The position numbers were made by a program, and so were the translations under genes. Of a DNA stretch of 64,000 bases, positions 1 to 11,570 are shown piece by piece. The DNA lies in the NCBI GenBank assembly GCA_014529385.2, contig CM043956.1, positions 89,275,221-89,339,220 of the forward strand. Direction: 5' to 3'. This DNA comes from Adiantum capillus-veneris. Its lineage: Eukaryota > Streptophyta > Polypodiopsida > Polypodiales > Pteridaceae. Numbering within the stretch: the stretch's first letter is position 1; each line of letters begins with the position of its first letter. Under the pieces are notes generated by a model that was given only the letters and a program-made list of their open reading frames with translations, was not told the DNA's origin and did no database searches.

Positions 1-2
1 GG

Positions 3-868
3 CTTGTTGCTAAAGGTTATGCACAAAAAAAAGGTCTTGCTTATGATGATACATTTAGTCCAGTTGCAAAGATGACAACAGTCAGATTGGTGATAGCAAT
101 GGCAAGTATGTTCGGTTAGAAGTTACAGCAAATGGATGTCGATAATGCATTCTTGAATGGTGACTTGGAAGAAGGAGTTTATATGATATAGCCAGAGGGT
201 TATCAACACCTAGAGTTTCCATATTATGTATGTAAGTTGAAGAAAGCATTGTATGGTTTGAAGCAAGCATCTAGAGCTTGGTGTGAAAAGATAACCAGAT
301 TCTTGAAGAAGATTGGATTTAAATAGTCTACTGCTGATCACTCATTGTTTTTGAAGCATGTTGATGGAGAGATCTTCGTTATTGTTATCTATGTTGATGA
401 CTTGATTCTCACTCGAAGTCATGATGAGAAAATTTGCATGTCAAGAAGAGTTTGTTGAGAGAATTCAACATGAAGGACCTTGGTGAGTTGAGATACTTCT
501 TGGGAATTGAAATTGTCAACACTTTATCAGGAATTTGAATGATACAAAGACAATACGCGTTGATATGCTTAAAAAGTATGGAATGACAGCGTGCAAACTG
601 GTTGATACACCTCTTGATCAAAATGTGAAGTTGTTTGCTGGAAAAGAATCCAATTTACCATGCTCGCACCAAACACATTGAAGTACATTATCACTTCATT
701 AGAGAAAAATTTTTGGCAGGTGAGATTGATTTGGTGTATGTGAAGACAAATGATCAAGTTGTGGATATATTTACAAAAGCTCTTGGAAAGGATAAGTTTT
801 GCTACTTTCATGAAGCATTGGGAATCCATCATATGCAAGCTCACTCTGAGCTTGAGGGGGAGTGTTAA
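3..868 (+). pseudogene. Ty1/copia pol fragment: reverse transcriptase and end of RNase H, broken
   Basis: The reading frame starting at base 3 gives a copia-type reverse transcriptase: an AKGYAQ block, [11 protein letters not shown], the MDVDNAFLNGDL block, LKKALYGLKQASRAW and the catalytic YVDD at 390-401. In-frame stops lie at 117-119, 189-191 and 324-326, and the frame is lost soon after the YVDD. A second frame (635-868) carries the extreme C-terminus of RNase H (NPIYHARTKHIE, then VDIFTKAL). The end of the RT (DTPLDQNVKLF) runs almost directly into that RNase H tail at about 640-650, so most of the RNase H domain, roughly 150 codons by family comparison, is deleted. The frame ends inside the adjacent LTR. 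The element continues off the left edge and cannot be active. Confidence 0.9.
853..862 (+). other. Copia polypurine tract
   Basis: A purine run (TGAGGGGGAG) lies directly before the TGTTA that opens the 3' LTR. This is the usual place and composition of the plus-strand primer of copia elements. Confidence 0.8.
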
Positions 869-1132
869 AGAATATGATGTTAAAGAATATGTCATTGTGC
901 TATGGGCGGCCGGACACTGACTATACTATGTTGTAAATATACTTTGGATAATAGTTAAAAGAGAAGAAGAGAGAAGAGCAGCACGTTGAATGGTTGCCGC
1001 ACAGGGTAACGATTGTGTGTGTGTGTGTGTGTCTCGATGTGTGTTGGTGTGTGTGCGTAGTCTTCTTTCCTACCTTCTTCATCACCTGTGCACTCTACAG
1101 TTGACAGTTCTTCCACAGGACAGAACTTAACA
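863..1132 (+). repeat. 3' LTR of the copia element, about 270 bp
   Basis: It starts TGTTA right after the polypurine tract and ends TAACA, giving the short inverted terminal repeat expected of an LTR. A GT microsatellite lies at about 1014-1032. The 5' partner is outside the window, so the ends rest on the terminal motif and on the fact that gypsy gag coding (element D) resumes at 1133. Confidence 0.75.
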
Positions 1133-2749
1133 TATCTTTTTAGTTTTAGGGATGCCTTTCGTATAGATTCCTCATCTTTCTGTTTGAATTTATGGATTTG
1201 TGAGACGGTATTATGAGCTACCCCCCTTTGTGAGAATTCCTCTCGATAAATTCGTCAAACACTTCCTCCATAGACTCAAAGTCTCTATGCTCTACAGAGT
1301 CAAACCAAGTGGCAGCGTCATCCTCTAGGGTTAGTCCAAACCCTGCAAATTGGGTAGGGAAGTCTAACACCTTTTCGGCTCTAATTACTCGCACAAAGAC
1401 TGCTACATGATCTCTTGGGTCTCTGTTTCGTGTGTATTTCTTGTTTACCCATTTTTGCACTTGAGAAGGTCTAATTCTATGATGGTCTACAAACCTCATC
1501 ATTGGATCTCTACATCCTAATCAATATGCCTCCTCAGGTCTTCTGTAGTAGGCTGGTTCCTCTCCCAATGGTGCTCCTAAGCCATAATTTCTAATAGTTC
1601 TCGCCAGAGATAGTTCATCTCTTCGAACTCGTTTTAAGGGTGGCCCTCCAGGCTCTGTTGACCCTTGAGTCTTTGGCTTACGCTCTCCTTGATACCTTGA
1701 ATAGAGTGGTGGTTCTTGCAAATCCCTTAGCCCTCGTGCGGCTTGATAACCATCTCGGTTTTGGTCTTGTTCCAATGTTGCACTCTGTCGAAGCCATGCC
1801 TGCAATGATGGCTAGTTTGCTGGATGGTTTTCGTTGTTGAATGCTTGCTGTCGGGTGGAATGTGAAGTGGCGTCATAATCTTCTGAAAAAGGATTCGTTG
1901 ACTTGCTTGGGGTGTAGGTGGCTCTTGGCACTTCCTCAGGGGAATATGCTGATGCTCCTAGACCTGTTGCCCTTTCTACCTCCTCTGGGAGAATACATTG
2001 GTATTCTCGCCCGTATCTATCAACAAAAACTATACCCTTCCCCATAGCAGTTTCATAAGAGAATAAGTGAAGAACCTTGTCTTTGCTCAATTTGTTTAAG
2101 TATGGTTCTTTGCTGTGAAAGTAAGCGACTATACCCTCACTCTCATGCTTGTAGATTCCCACGTTCTCATTATAAGTTGGAACCCTGTTTGTTTTCTTAT
2201 CATACATAAAAATAGCTCCGGGAGGATCAATGTTTGGTGGCGGTTCTTGAGCTTCTAAAACAATTTTCCCTTTTGCCACATTATCTCCATATATGTTGTA
2301 ATCTTCAGGGTTACCGACATTAGATAGTGGTTTCTCTTTTGGTCTCGGAATCTATCTCCATCATCATAGACTTGAATTATCTCCAATCTCTGTGATGGCC
2401 TCTCTTCGATACAAATGCTCTTGTGTCCTCGATAGTCAGAATAGACTAGGGCTCCCCTTGAGTTTATTCCCTCTAAGAAGATCACAGTGAGCTTGGAATC
2501 ATTCAAAGGATTTAGGGAGGTTCTTCCTCCTAGAATTTGTCTGTCATAGGTGAAACCTCCTGGTTGTTGACTATACATCATGAAGAAAGATTTGTCCGAC
2601 AAAGTGTCAGTATCACTACCTTCCTCAATAATCGGTGCTAGTGGATCTAGCCTTTCCTGAGTTACACTCTCTTCGGTGGACACTAAGCTACCCTGGTCAC
2701 TTGCCACCCTCTGGTCTCTAAAAATGTATCTTCCTGATCTTAAATTCAT
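1133..2749 (-). pseudogene. Element D gag (Ty3/gypsy), degenerate
   Basis: On the minus strand a gag-like frame begins with M-NLRSGR at 2749, the same start motif as the ORF of element C. The C-terminal half (1218-1502) has a Retrotrans_gag-like stretch with FAGFGLTLEDDAATWFDS and a following FDEFIERN. In a shifted frame the gag helix pattern (QIHKFKQKDEESIR) continues to 1133, exactly where the copia LTR stops. The frame is broken by a shift near 2255-2279, in-frame stops near 1806-1811 and 1503-1520, and another shift near 1225. The middle part (1812-2279) matches no domain I know. No protease or pol of D is visible; it would lie left of the copia insertion, outside the window. Confidence 0.7.
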
Positions 2750-2761
2750 CAAACTTATCAA

Positions 2762-4396
2762 TGCAATTTACCACAAATCCAACCACTCACTTGGCAAAGG
2801 ACCAGTCTCCGCACTACTTCTTGCTTTGCTGCTCTGCTGAATATACCTGTACACAAGCGTTTAATTTCGGCAATCGAATCGAAGCATTTATCTGCTAGAG
2901 GTTATCTTAGTAATGATTGGTATAACTAGAGAGTTAATCTCAACCACTACTGTATTTTATACACTGGTGATGTTCTGGATTAGATCTGCTATTGTGGAAT
3001 TGTACTTCCCTCGGATGTTGGTCAATTTACGCGAAAAAGTCTGAATTCAGTCTTTGCTCCTTCAAATGGACAAACAAGGTCCAAATTTCCTTCTAAAAGA
3101 AGTTCTAGAACCTTAAGCCAAATGGAATCTCACTATCTAAGCCCAGTCAAATTTTCTCTTCAGTAGGTCCCAGTAGACATCCTACGCGTAGAATGTCTCC
3201 TACTTTGTTGTGCCTGGATTTTTGCACTATGGATTCCCCTTGATGTGTTGAGTCCACAGCTGTTTTTACTTCTTGATTTGGACACCTATAAGCTGGTCAA
3301 TGAGTCAGAAATCTGTTCCGACATCTTGTTGTTGATCTTGATCAGTCTAATCAACTCCAATTTGAACCAAAATTGACCAGGAGGATTGCCTTAGGCTATA
3401 CAACACCTTGCTATGCCCCTAGTCAGTGTATGGCTTCAATTTTTTGCTTTAGACATCCTACGCGTAGGATGTCTTTTTCATCAGAATGGCTTCAAATTCA
3501 AAACATAGACTCCCCTTGAGTTGTTGATCACTCTGGTATGCTCAAAATTTGGTTTGGAGTGCAAAATCACACAAAAGACATCCTACGCGTAGGATGTCTT
3601 TTTGGCATGTTTGACCCCATACTTGACCCACAGCTTCCCCTTGATGTCAGCAACCCACTGGTATGCTTAGATTTTGGTTTGGATTTCAAAAGTCCCCAAT
3701 TTTAGCTGTTCTTTTCTTTTTCACTCAAAAGTGATAAAGTCTGCTTTGAACCCAATTTTCTCACCCAAATGAGATGAAACCCCTCTCAGTCACTCAATAT
3801 ATCATGCAAGTCATGCTCATGCAGCCATCTTATGGTTTTGTTCTTAAAATAATGCTTTGGCACAATTTGGGTAGGATGTCTGGCAATTTCAGTCTATTTG
3901 GCCTTATCTTGTCAAGATATTGTCAAATTTCCACTTTCCATTTGAAATTAGGTTAAACCCCACCTTTTGAACACACTGGTTAACTCAAAATCCCAAAATT
4001 CCCACCAGATTAGCCTGTAGACATCCTACGCGTAGGATGTCTCCTGGCTTGAAATTAACTTTTTTTTTCGACATAAATGCTCCTGATGCTCTATAGCTCT
4101 ATCAGAAACACTCATAGTAAATTTTGGGCTTCACTTAAGCTTTTAAACACACTTTTCCGTCTTTTTGCGTCTTTTACAAACTTGTGATGAGTTTACCAAG
4201 AAAGTATACATGCATGAAGTGCTCTAGATCCTAAATCATGATGTCCTACTTACTCTACTCCTACTCATCATGTGAAATGGTGTTTTGGTTTCTTTGTGGC
4301 CTCTCCGGACTCTCAAGCTCTCCTCTCACCGCTTCTATAACTCCAACTCCTACTCAAGAACACAACTAATACCTAAAACTATCTTAGTCTACCTAT
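2762..4396 (-). other. Leader of element D (between PBS and gag), non-coding
   Basis: No convincing reading frame on either strand. The stretch lies between D gag and the B insertion, and its other end resumes at 34684, where a PBS-like site follows. It therefore reads as the long untranslated leader of D. It contains the palindrome array at 3175-4042. Confidence 0.55.
3175..4042. repeat. Four copies of a 24 bp palindrome in the D leader
   Basis: Copies lie at 3175-3198 (one mismatch), 3451-3474, 3576-3599 and 4019-4042. The half-site is AGACATCCTACG followed by its exact reverse complement, with ACGCGT in the centre. The third copy extends to a 30 bp perfect palindrome (3573-3602). A half-site (GTAGGATGTC) lies at 3871-3880. 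In the first three copies a TCCCCTTGA box starts exactly 60 nt after the palindrome start (3235, 3511, 3636). After the second and third boxes comes a shared CTGGTATGCT and TTTGGTTTGGA text, so copies 2 and 3 belong to a degenerate repeat of about 125 bp. Confidence 0.9.
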
Positions 4397-4401
4397 TTCT
4401 A

Positions 4402-6461
4402 TGTGAGGTCCCCACCCCACCGTATCAAACGACGGATCTGATGGTGAACCTGGTGGCCACTACATCTATAGGGGAAGCAAACAAAGTGGTTCAGGGTTCA
4501 ACTAGTGGAGGATCTCTCATCACAAAGTGAGTCGAGTTCGAGCCTACTAGTAATGGGATCTAGCTCCACCTCGCAGGGGAAGCATACTTAATCTATCTAG
4601 CGATCCTAAGACCCACCTTCCAAGAGGAGAGAAACCTCGAGTGCCTTTTTGCCCATGTTTCAGAGGCACGTACACTTGAGACTTCGCCTCTCTAGGGGCA
4701 ATGAGTATTACTAGTATCGATTTAAACACTATGGGGACAGAGAGTTCCTGACCAATCGGGACCACCCTTCTCATAGGCATTGGCAACCTGAGCCAAGCCC
4801 CCACTTTCCACCCCCACACTCACACTTCCTTGTGTGTCCTAATTACTACCACAATGATTGTTCAACATAAACATTCCTTGATTAAATTCCGAATCACAAT
4901 GTTCATTAAGATAGCCCTTCAATCAGTATTGCAAAGCGGCACCAAGATAGTATTCTAGTAAAAATTCTACTCAAACTTATTCATTAAAATTCCAATGTTT
5001 TGGAGGTACAACACCCCCCCTCCAGCGAGAGTTTACTCCTCCCATTGTCGCCTAGCTGCCCATACAACTAGGTATGTCCACTGCATAGACAGCATGACAT
5101 GGACACTCCCACCGTATAGAAAGCAAGACGTGGGTTCCCACCGCATAGAAATCAAGTCGTGGGTATCCACCGCATAGAAAACAAGTCGTGGATTTAAGAG
5201 CCTTTAACGAGCAACTCTGTCTCCTGTAATCAGTAGGGGGGTCACGACTAATTCAACATTGGAAATAGAATGAACATTTTGAGCTTAATTTTTCCTAGTA
5301 GACACTCTTTCCTATTGCAAACAGCATACCCATCAATCATTTCTTTCCTACTCTAGACTTTAATGTACAAATGAATTCAATGCAGAGGTTTCCGTTGGAT
5401 TTCTCCAACATGTTTGGGGATATGTTCATTCCTAGCTAAACATGTGCAATGTTAATTTAAACGACTTGAATAAAATTGTGACCTACCTCTTCCATTTCTT
5501 GTCAATGGCCCGTGAGATGGCCGGTGCTTGTTCGTCCATGGGAGGTTTTCCCTTTTCCATTCACATTGCTCGTTCCCACCTCGCGGTCATGGGCACCACC
5601 AAAGCGAGTTCTCTTAACCGGGGCCATTTTACTCACTACTCTAAATAATAAACTTGAAAAAAAGAACTAAAGACCGAGAACATCATAACAACCGAATGGA
5701 AGATTAGAATCATTAAAGAATCCTCCTTATGCAAGAGATTAGATTTTTCCTTCGAGACCTAGCAATTTTATGGGTAGTTCTTTACTTGCCCTATGGGAAC
5801 TGGCTCTAAAGTTAATCACTTGGCTTAGATGATTAAGAAATTCAGAATTTTACTAATTGATTTACAAGAGAGATGAAGTAAGCAAGCTCAATCACTTTCC
5901 TAGTGCGATTTGAAGATGCAGAATTACTGCAGCCATGTGTGATAGAAAATTCTCTTCTTATTGGCCTAATGACGGTTTAATTTTAGCCTTAATCATATTT
6001 TAATGTGAGAGAATATTGATTCTAATTTAATTATAATACTATTGAATGGTAAAAGAATGAATTTCATCAAATCTACATTCTTACTGGTTGACAATTTATT
6101 AACTATGTTGCCTAGAGAAAGAATCATTCCTAATCATGTATTAATCATTGATTTAAGAATGATGAATGGCTGCATAAATTAGCTAATTGAATGATGATTA
6201 TGTAATGGAGTATAGCTATGTAAACTTAGAGAGCAGCTATTGGGAATTATAGCTAAAAGTAGGCATAGTAGACGAAGAATTTGGGAGAATAATGATGAGA
6301 ATTAAGAACAGACGGAATTAAACCATAATTACCGTGATTAGGTACTGAGAATCCTCTGGTTTTTCTGATCCAATGAATCCTCAAGATGAGAATTTCGGCA
6401 GCACCTCCCTCCTTGCTTCTCCTTCAAAAACTGTGTACCAGCAGTACCTCCCCAAGGTGTG

Positions 6462-6509
<48 letters not shown>

Positions 6510-7215
6510 GTGTATGTGTGTGTGTGAGCATGTGTGTGTGTGAGAGAGAACACCTTTAAATAGGCTCCTCAAGGCTGAAAATCGATTTGGGTTGCTATAA
6601 GCATCTGAGTGAGCACTCAGTGAATGCATTGGCCAGTCTAGTTGCCTACCCACCAAGTGTCTAGTTGGTCAGTTTAACTGGCTCTCACACCCACTCTCTA
6701 GCTTAGAAACTTCCCCTACAACTCCCACAAAGCAAGAGGGTGCCCCCTAGCTGCTAAAGCTGGCTCAGAGTGGCCTGGAACCTACTCTCACACAGCCTCG
6801 AGCTTCGGTGCCTTCTTAGACAATGTTTGGGAAATTTGGTTTTAGGATAAAACGGGATATAGGAGTCGGAATTTGATGCCGAAATTTGTTATATTAAGCT
6901 CTAACTAACGCGTAATGGTCCGAGTACCTGCCATATTTAGCAGCCCCCGGGGTCCGAAAATGCATTTTTTCAAATTCGGGATACGGGTGCAGTTTTTCGA
7001 GACGATCAAAACTGGATGGGTCAAGTGACCAAAAATTTACTATTTTTGGAGTTTTTTTACAAAAATTATTTTAATTCACATTTCGAAGCTTTAAAACATT
7101 CTAAACATCTTGGCACTCACAGAATTTGGAAAACTGCTAAAAATAGTAACTTTTTCCATTATGTTCATTTCATGGTACAATGGTGCTCTTTTTGGGTCGG
7201 GTCAGAGACCTTACA
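4402..7215 (-). repeat. 3' LTR of element B, 2814 bp
   Basis: Copy of the LTR at 31764-34678. The first 650 bases differ at only about four positions, but the following 190 bases (about 5060-5250) differ at roughly 20. A minisatellite of about 29 bp units (CCACCGCATAGAAA..CAAGTCGTGGG) lies at about 5076-5192. A GT microsatellite at about 6467-6506 is shorter than in the other LTR. A 90-codon minus-strand frame at 4547-4819 is identical in both LTRs; I do not treat it as a gene. Confidence 0.93.
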
Positions 7216-7246
7216 ACCTCCCCAATGTGAAGAATTTGAGATTTCC

Positions 7247-8600
7247 TCATCTCAAGAATGTGTTTGCGTAATCTTTTATGAGTGTTGGCTCGTCCTCCCA
7301 AGTTGCATCTTCTTCAAGGTAATCCTTCCACTTTACTAGATGCTCCGTGATAGTTATGTTGCGTAACTTCCTTTCCCTTGTTTCATGTACATAGTCAAGT
7401 TGGAGATCGAGAACTCCTTGTGCTGGCATGACTATCTTATCTGAGTCCAAGAATTGATTAGGATTAGAATATAGGGTTTGAGTAAGCTGACGTGGAATAC
7501 ATCATGAACCTTCAAGTTTGCAGGTAACTTTAGCTTGTAGGCTTGTTCACTTACAACCTTAACCATCTCGAATGGTCCACAATACCTTGGCCTTAGCTTC
7601 TTATATCTGCCTAGTGATAAGTTACTTTTCTTTGGTCAGACTCACAGAAAAACCTTATCCCCTTCTTTGAAAGTTCTTTCCAAACTATTCTTATCTGCAT
7701 AGTGCTTCTGTCTATCCTGAGCTGCCTAAATGTCTTGGCGAATAGCTCTAGTCTGAGCTTCCATATCTTCTAACATCTTTCTAGAGGCTTCTACCCTGAT
7801 GGTTGGATCTGAGAAGTTCAGTGGTGCTAAACATTCCTGTCCATAAAGAGCTTTGAAGGGTGACATTCCAATGCTTCTGTGTTCGGAAGAATTATAAGCA
7901 TACTCCACCAAAGGTAGATATTGTAACCACTTCTTTGGTTCTTGCGAACAATAGGCTCTGAGAATGTCCTCGATGACTTGATTAACCATTTCGGTTTGCC
8001 CATCTGTCTACGGATGGTATGCTATGTTGAAAGCTAATTGTGACCCAATAGATTGGAAAAGAGAAGTCCAAAATTTTGATGTAAACTTGGCATCTCTATC
8101 ACTGACGATACGCTTGGGTAGACCATGTAACCTAAAAACTTCCTTGATGAATACCTGGCGAATATCTAAAGCAGTAAAGGTTGTCTTTACAGGTATTAGA
8201 TGAGCCACTTTTGTGAGCATATCAACAACCACGATAACAGAATCATAACCTCCTGTAGAAGGTAATCTTGTAACAAAATCCATACTGATGCATTTCCATT
8301 TCATCTGGGGTATGTCAAGAGGTTGAAGTTGCCCTAGTAACTTGATTCTTTTGGCCTTTATCCACTGACAAGAAAGACATTGCCTCACATAATGAAGTAT
8401 GTCTCCTTTCATTCCAGACTAGCAATAACTCCTCCGGACAGCATGAAGAGTCTTAGCATAGCGTGGATGTCCACATGTAGGGTTATCATGTGCTTCATAT
8501 AGAATAGACTTCTTTAAAGCTAGATCTCTAGGTACACAGAGTCTATGTCTGTAGTAAAGACATCCTCCCATAAGAGAGTAATCTTTAGCTTCACGCATCT
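7247..8600 (-). pseudogene. Element B integrase with GPY/F region and chromodomain, broken
   Basis: Minus-strand integrase of the chromovirus type. The zinc-binding segment ends in CLSC (near 8360). The catalytic core shows D in SMDFVTRLP, D in VSDRDAKFTS, and E in TDGQTEMVNQ. In-frame stops fall just before the TDGQTE motif (about 8005) and again near 7723. Downstream, in scattered frames, is a GPY/F-like block ([18 protein letters not shown] at about 7500-7620) and then a chromodomain-like end (LVKWKDYLEEDATWEDE, about 7290-7345). In chromoviruses this domain directs integration towards particular chromatin. The stops rule out a functional product. Confidence 0.88.
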
Positions 8601-8604
8601 TATT

Positions 8605-9380
8605 CTATTGAACTAATGATACTATACGTTGGTACTCTGGATCTACCAAGGATGCTTCTTTGATTCTATCCCAGATAGGGTTATTTAGAATAGAGATAGC
8701 TCCAAGAAAGGATTTTTGGCTAAGACCATCTACAACTGCATTTTCCTTCCCTGGTCTATACTTTATGTCAATGTCGTATTCTTGTAAAATCTCTATCCAT
8801 CGCCGTTGTCGCATATTGAGAGTAGGTTGAGTAAAAATCCATTTTAAGCTCTTGTGGTCTATAACCAGCTGAAACTTGCGTCCGAGAAGATAATGTCTCC
8901 ATAACTTCAGCGTATGTATAACCGCTAAAAGTTCCAAATCATGAGTAGGATAATTCTTCTCGTGATCCCTCAGCTTTCGCGAAGTATACGCCACTGGTCT
9001 TCCTTGTTGAGTAAGAACTCCGCATAAAGCAAATTTGCTAGCATCGATCGCTACTTCAAATTCTTTACTAAATTCTGGAAGCTGAGACCAAGAATTATTT
9101 TAGCTTAGCAAAGCTAGACTCGTGCTTGGTCTTCCACTAGATCCTCATTCCTTTCTTCAGGAGTTCCGTCAAAGGTGTAGCAATACGTGCATAATCCTTG
9201 ACAAAAATCCTGTACCATCCCGTTATTCCAAGAAATCCTCCTACTTCGCTGACGGTGGGTGGTTAAGGTTAGTCAACGATATCCTTGACTTTGTCTGGGT
9301 CCACTGAAATCCCTTCGGCCGATATGACAAATCCAAGATAATTGACCTTTGGTGAGCAAAAGGGACACTTGCTCTCTTTA
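8605..9380 (-). pseudogene. Element B: end of reverse transcriptase and RNase H
   Basis: Just inside the A insertion (9380 downwards) the B reverse transcriptase resumes with CPFCSPKVNYLGFVISAEGI, the conserved block that follows the catalytic region. It breaks up after about 9260. RNase H follows, with acidic residues in EVAIDAS, HDLELLAV, VIDHKSL and AVVDGLSQ, the last being the usual end of the domain. At the A insertion point the frame meets that of 19728-20601 once the duplicated GCGT is counted once. Confidence 0.88.
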
Positions 9381-9384
9381 GCGT

Positions 9385-11560
9385 TGTCAAGAGGTTGGCA
9401 GTCTTTCCAAGAAGGCACCGGGCCTCTTGCTATGAGAGTTTGTGAGGAATCTCAAGGGTTCTGAGAAGGAGCTAAGATGTAGATAACATAGCTTCTAGAG
9501 CTAAAGAAGAAATGTAGCCAAAGAAGCCGCTCACTTTCCCTTATAAACACACACGTGATGGAGAGAACTCATGAAAGATAGTCAGAACAAAACAAAAATG
9601 AAAACATCGAGATTACGATCATATCGTACTATGGGTAGGATAAAAGGGTTAATGGATGAGTTAATGATATTTAATCTTTGTTGTCCAAATAAGCTACGGA
9701 TTGCTCTTGGGAACTGTAGCTTTGTGCTTACTATAATGTATATGTTTTGTCTAGCGACTGGGATTAATTGTGAGTACAAATCCTCTTGATTCATAATAAA
9801 ATAACCACATTCACATCAAAAGAGAAGTCATAGTCAATAATAGGTAGTATGATGGTATCTGGTGAGAGAAGTACTTTGTTGAGCCTTTCAGGACCAAATA
9901 GAAGCACTATGCGTTGCTGAAAGTGAATCTTCCGGCTAATCCAAATGTTGACCCTAATAGATTGCACTGAATGGAATTGAAAGAAATTACCTCTATGTGG
10001 AATATGGTTATTCATAAATGATATACTTAGTCTGTTCAAAGATAAAGGTGTGAAAGAAGTGAAAGGAGAAGAAGAAGAGAGTTTCTCTCCCAAGCCCTAT
10101 TGTTGCCCTTAGGCAATAAGGATATTGCGGGGAGAGAAGTACCTATAGCAAGGAGATTCTAGAGTTTGTGGAAGAGAATGAGAACCTTAAGAGAGAGAGA
10201 TGCTTGTGGAAGATGAAGATATGGTTACTAACCTTGTGGACATAATTGTTTCCCGCAAGAAGGTTGTACCCATTACATTGACAAGGTTGCTGCTTGAATA
10301 CCTTCCAATGAAACAATTAGGACACAACAAGAGAGATCAAAGGAGTAGTAAAGACAGAATTAGGGATAGATCTAAGTGTGGTGGTGGTATTAAAGATAGA
10401 TAATGAGGGATAGAGATAGAGTTAGAGAAAAGTATTGGACTAGATATGCAAATGAAAGCTAGGAAAACTAGCAACATATATCTTACATGAGAGCAATCAC
10501 CACCACCTTAATGGAGAGAGAAGATGAGGCAAGACTTCAGCCTTTCTTCAAGAGAAAGTGTGACACTATGATGAGTCTGTCACAATGGAATTGAGATATT
10601 CTCACTCACTCATAACTTGCCTCAATGAAGAGAAGGTTGCCCTTTTTATAGGTGAGGGAGCCATGTTTTACATAATTACTTGATTAGGCTAAAGAGTTAG
10701 CCCAAATCAAATGTTCTTTGGATATTTTTTAAACTGGGAAATATTAGGACTCAAAATATCATGAAATTCAGCATTTTTGGTCGTTGAAGCTCCATGTGGG
10801 TGCATGATGTATGTGGGCCCCACCTAGGCATCTTCTGTGTGGCTCCAGCAGGGGGTCCCAACTTGTGTGTCTTGTCCTTCAAGGCATCTTTGAGGTGTCA
10901 CATTCACATGCTTATGTCTTTTACCCTCCAAACATCTTATTTTATGGAAAAAGACCAAGATTACCTCTTTTCACTTGATTCACCTGTTTACCATCTCTTC
11001 TTGCAGTGTAGTTGTGAGAGGATTTTTCACTCTTTTCCTTGTAGCTTTTGACCTGTAACTCGGATTCACATGCTTGAAAAGGCAAAATTAGCCTACTAAA
11101 AGAGCTTTACTTGGTTTTGGAATTTTCTCCACGTCCTTAGGTCGGGATGTTCAAATTGGGATGGTCCAAGAATCTTTGGATCTTCCTTTTCATAAAGTCT
11201 TCTAGTAGGCCCTTCCCTCTTGTATGTATCCAAAAAGGTATGCATTATTGAAGGGTTATATTATTAAATAAATGTGAAAAGAAGAAAATAATTTATATAT
11301 GGTAGGGTATAGCTAAGATATTAGAATAAATATACAAATGCTTTTCCCCTAGACAAAAAGAGGCACAATCATTGATACTTCTCTTGTTGTACTTTCTAAT
11401 AGTAATGTACATTTATATTACTTCAAAGGTAATACTAAGGTATGGTAGAAAACTTCTATTTATGAATGTGAGTTATTAGATGAAGTATACTTATGCGTCA
11501 AAAGTCACAAGATAAATCGTTTAATGCCCGTTCCCACTATATACGTGCCACAACACGACA
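9385..11560 (-). repeat. 3' LTR of element A, 2176 bp
   Basis: Near-identical to 17556-19723. Short frames inside it recur in the other LTR on both strands and are not taken as genes. A TATAAAAA on the minus strand at 10642-10650 is at the position expected for the promoter in the matching LTR. Confidence 0.95.
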
Positions 11561-11570
11561 TCCAACCTGT

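Noticed and set aside
3175-4042. CRISPR-like array
   Set aside because: Palindromic repeats with irregular gaps of 101-419 bases, similar rather than unique filler, and a plant nuclear context with no cas genes.
4547-4819. 90-codon minus-strand frame, also at 31909-32181
   Set aside because: It is the same stretch in both LTRs of element B. Kept as an observation on LTR divergence but not called a gene.
9571-10403. Frames of 60-100 codons on both strands, repeated at 17742-18574
   Set aside because: They are LTR sequence of element A present in both copies, overlap each other on opposite strands and have no domain.
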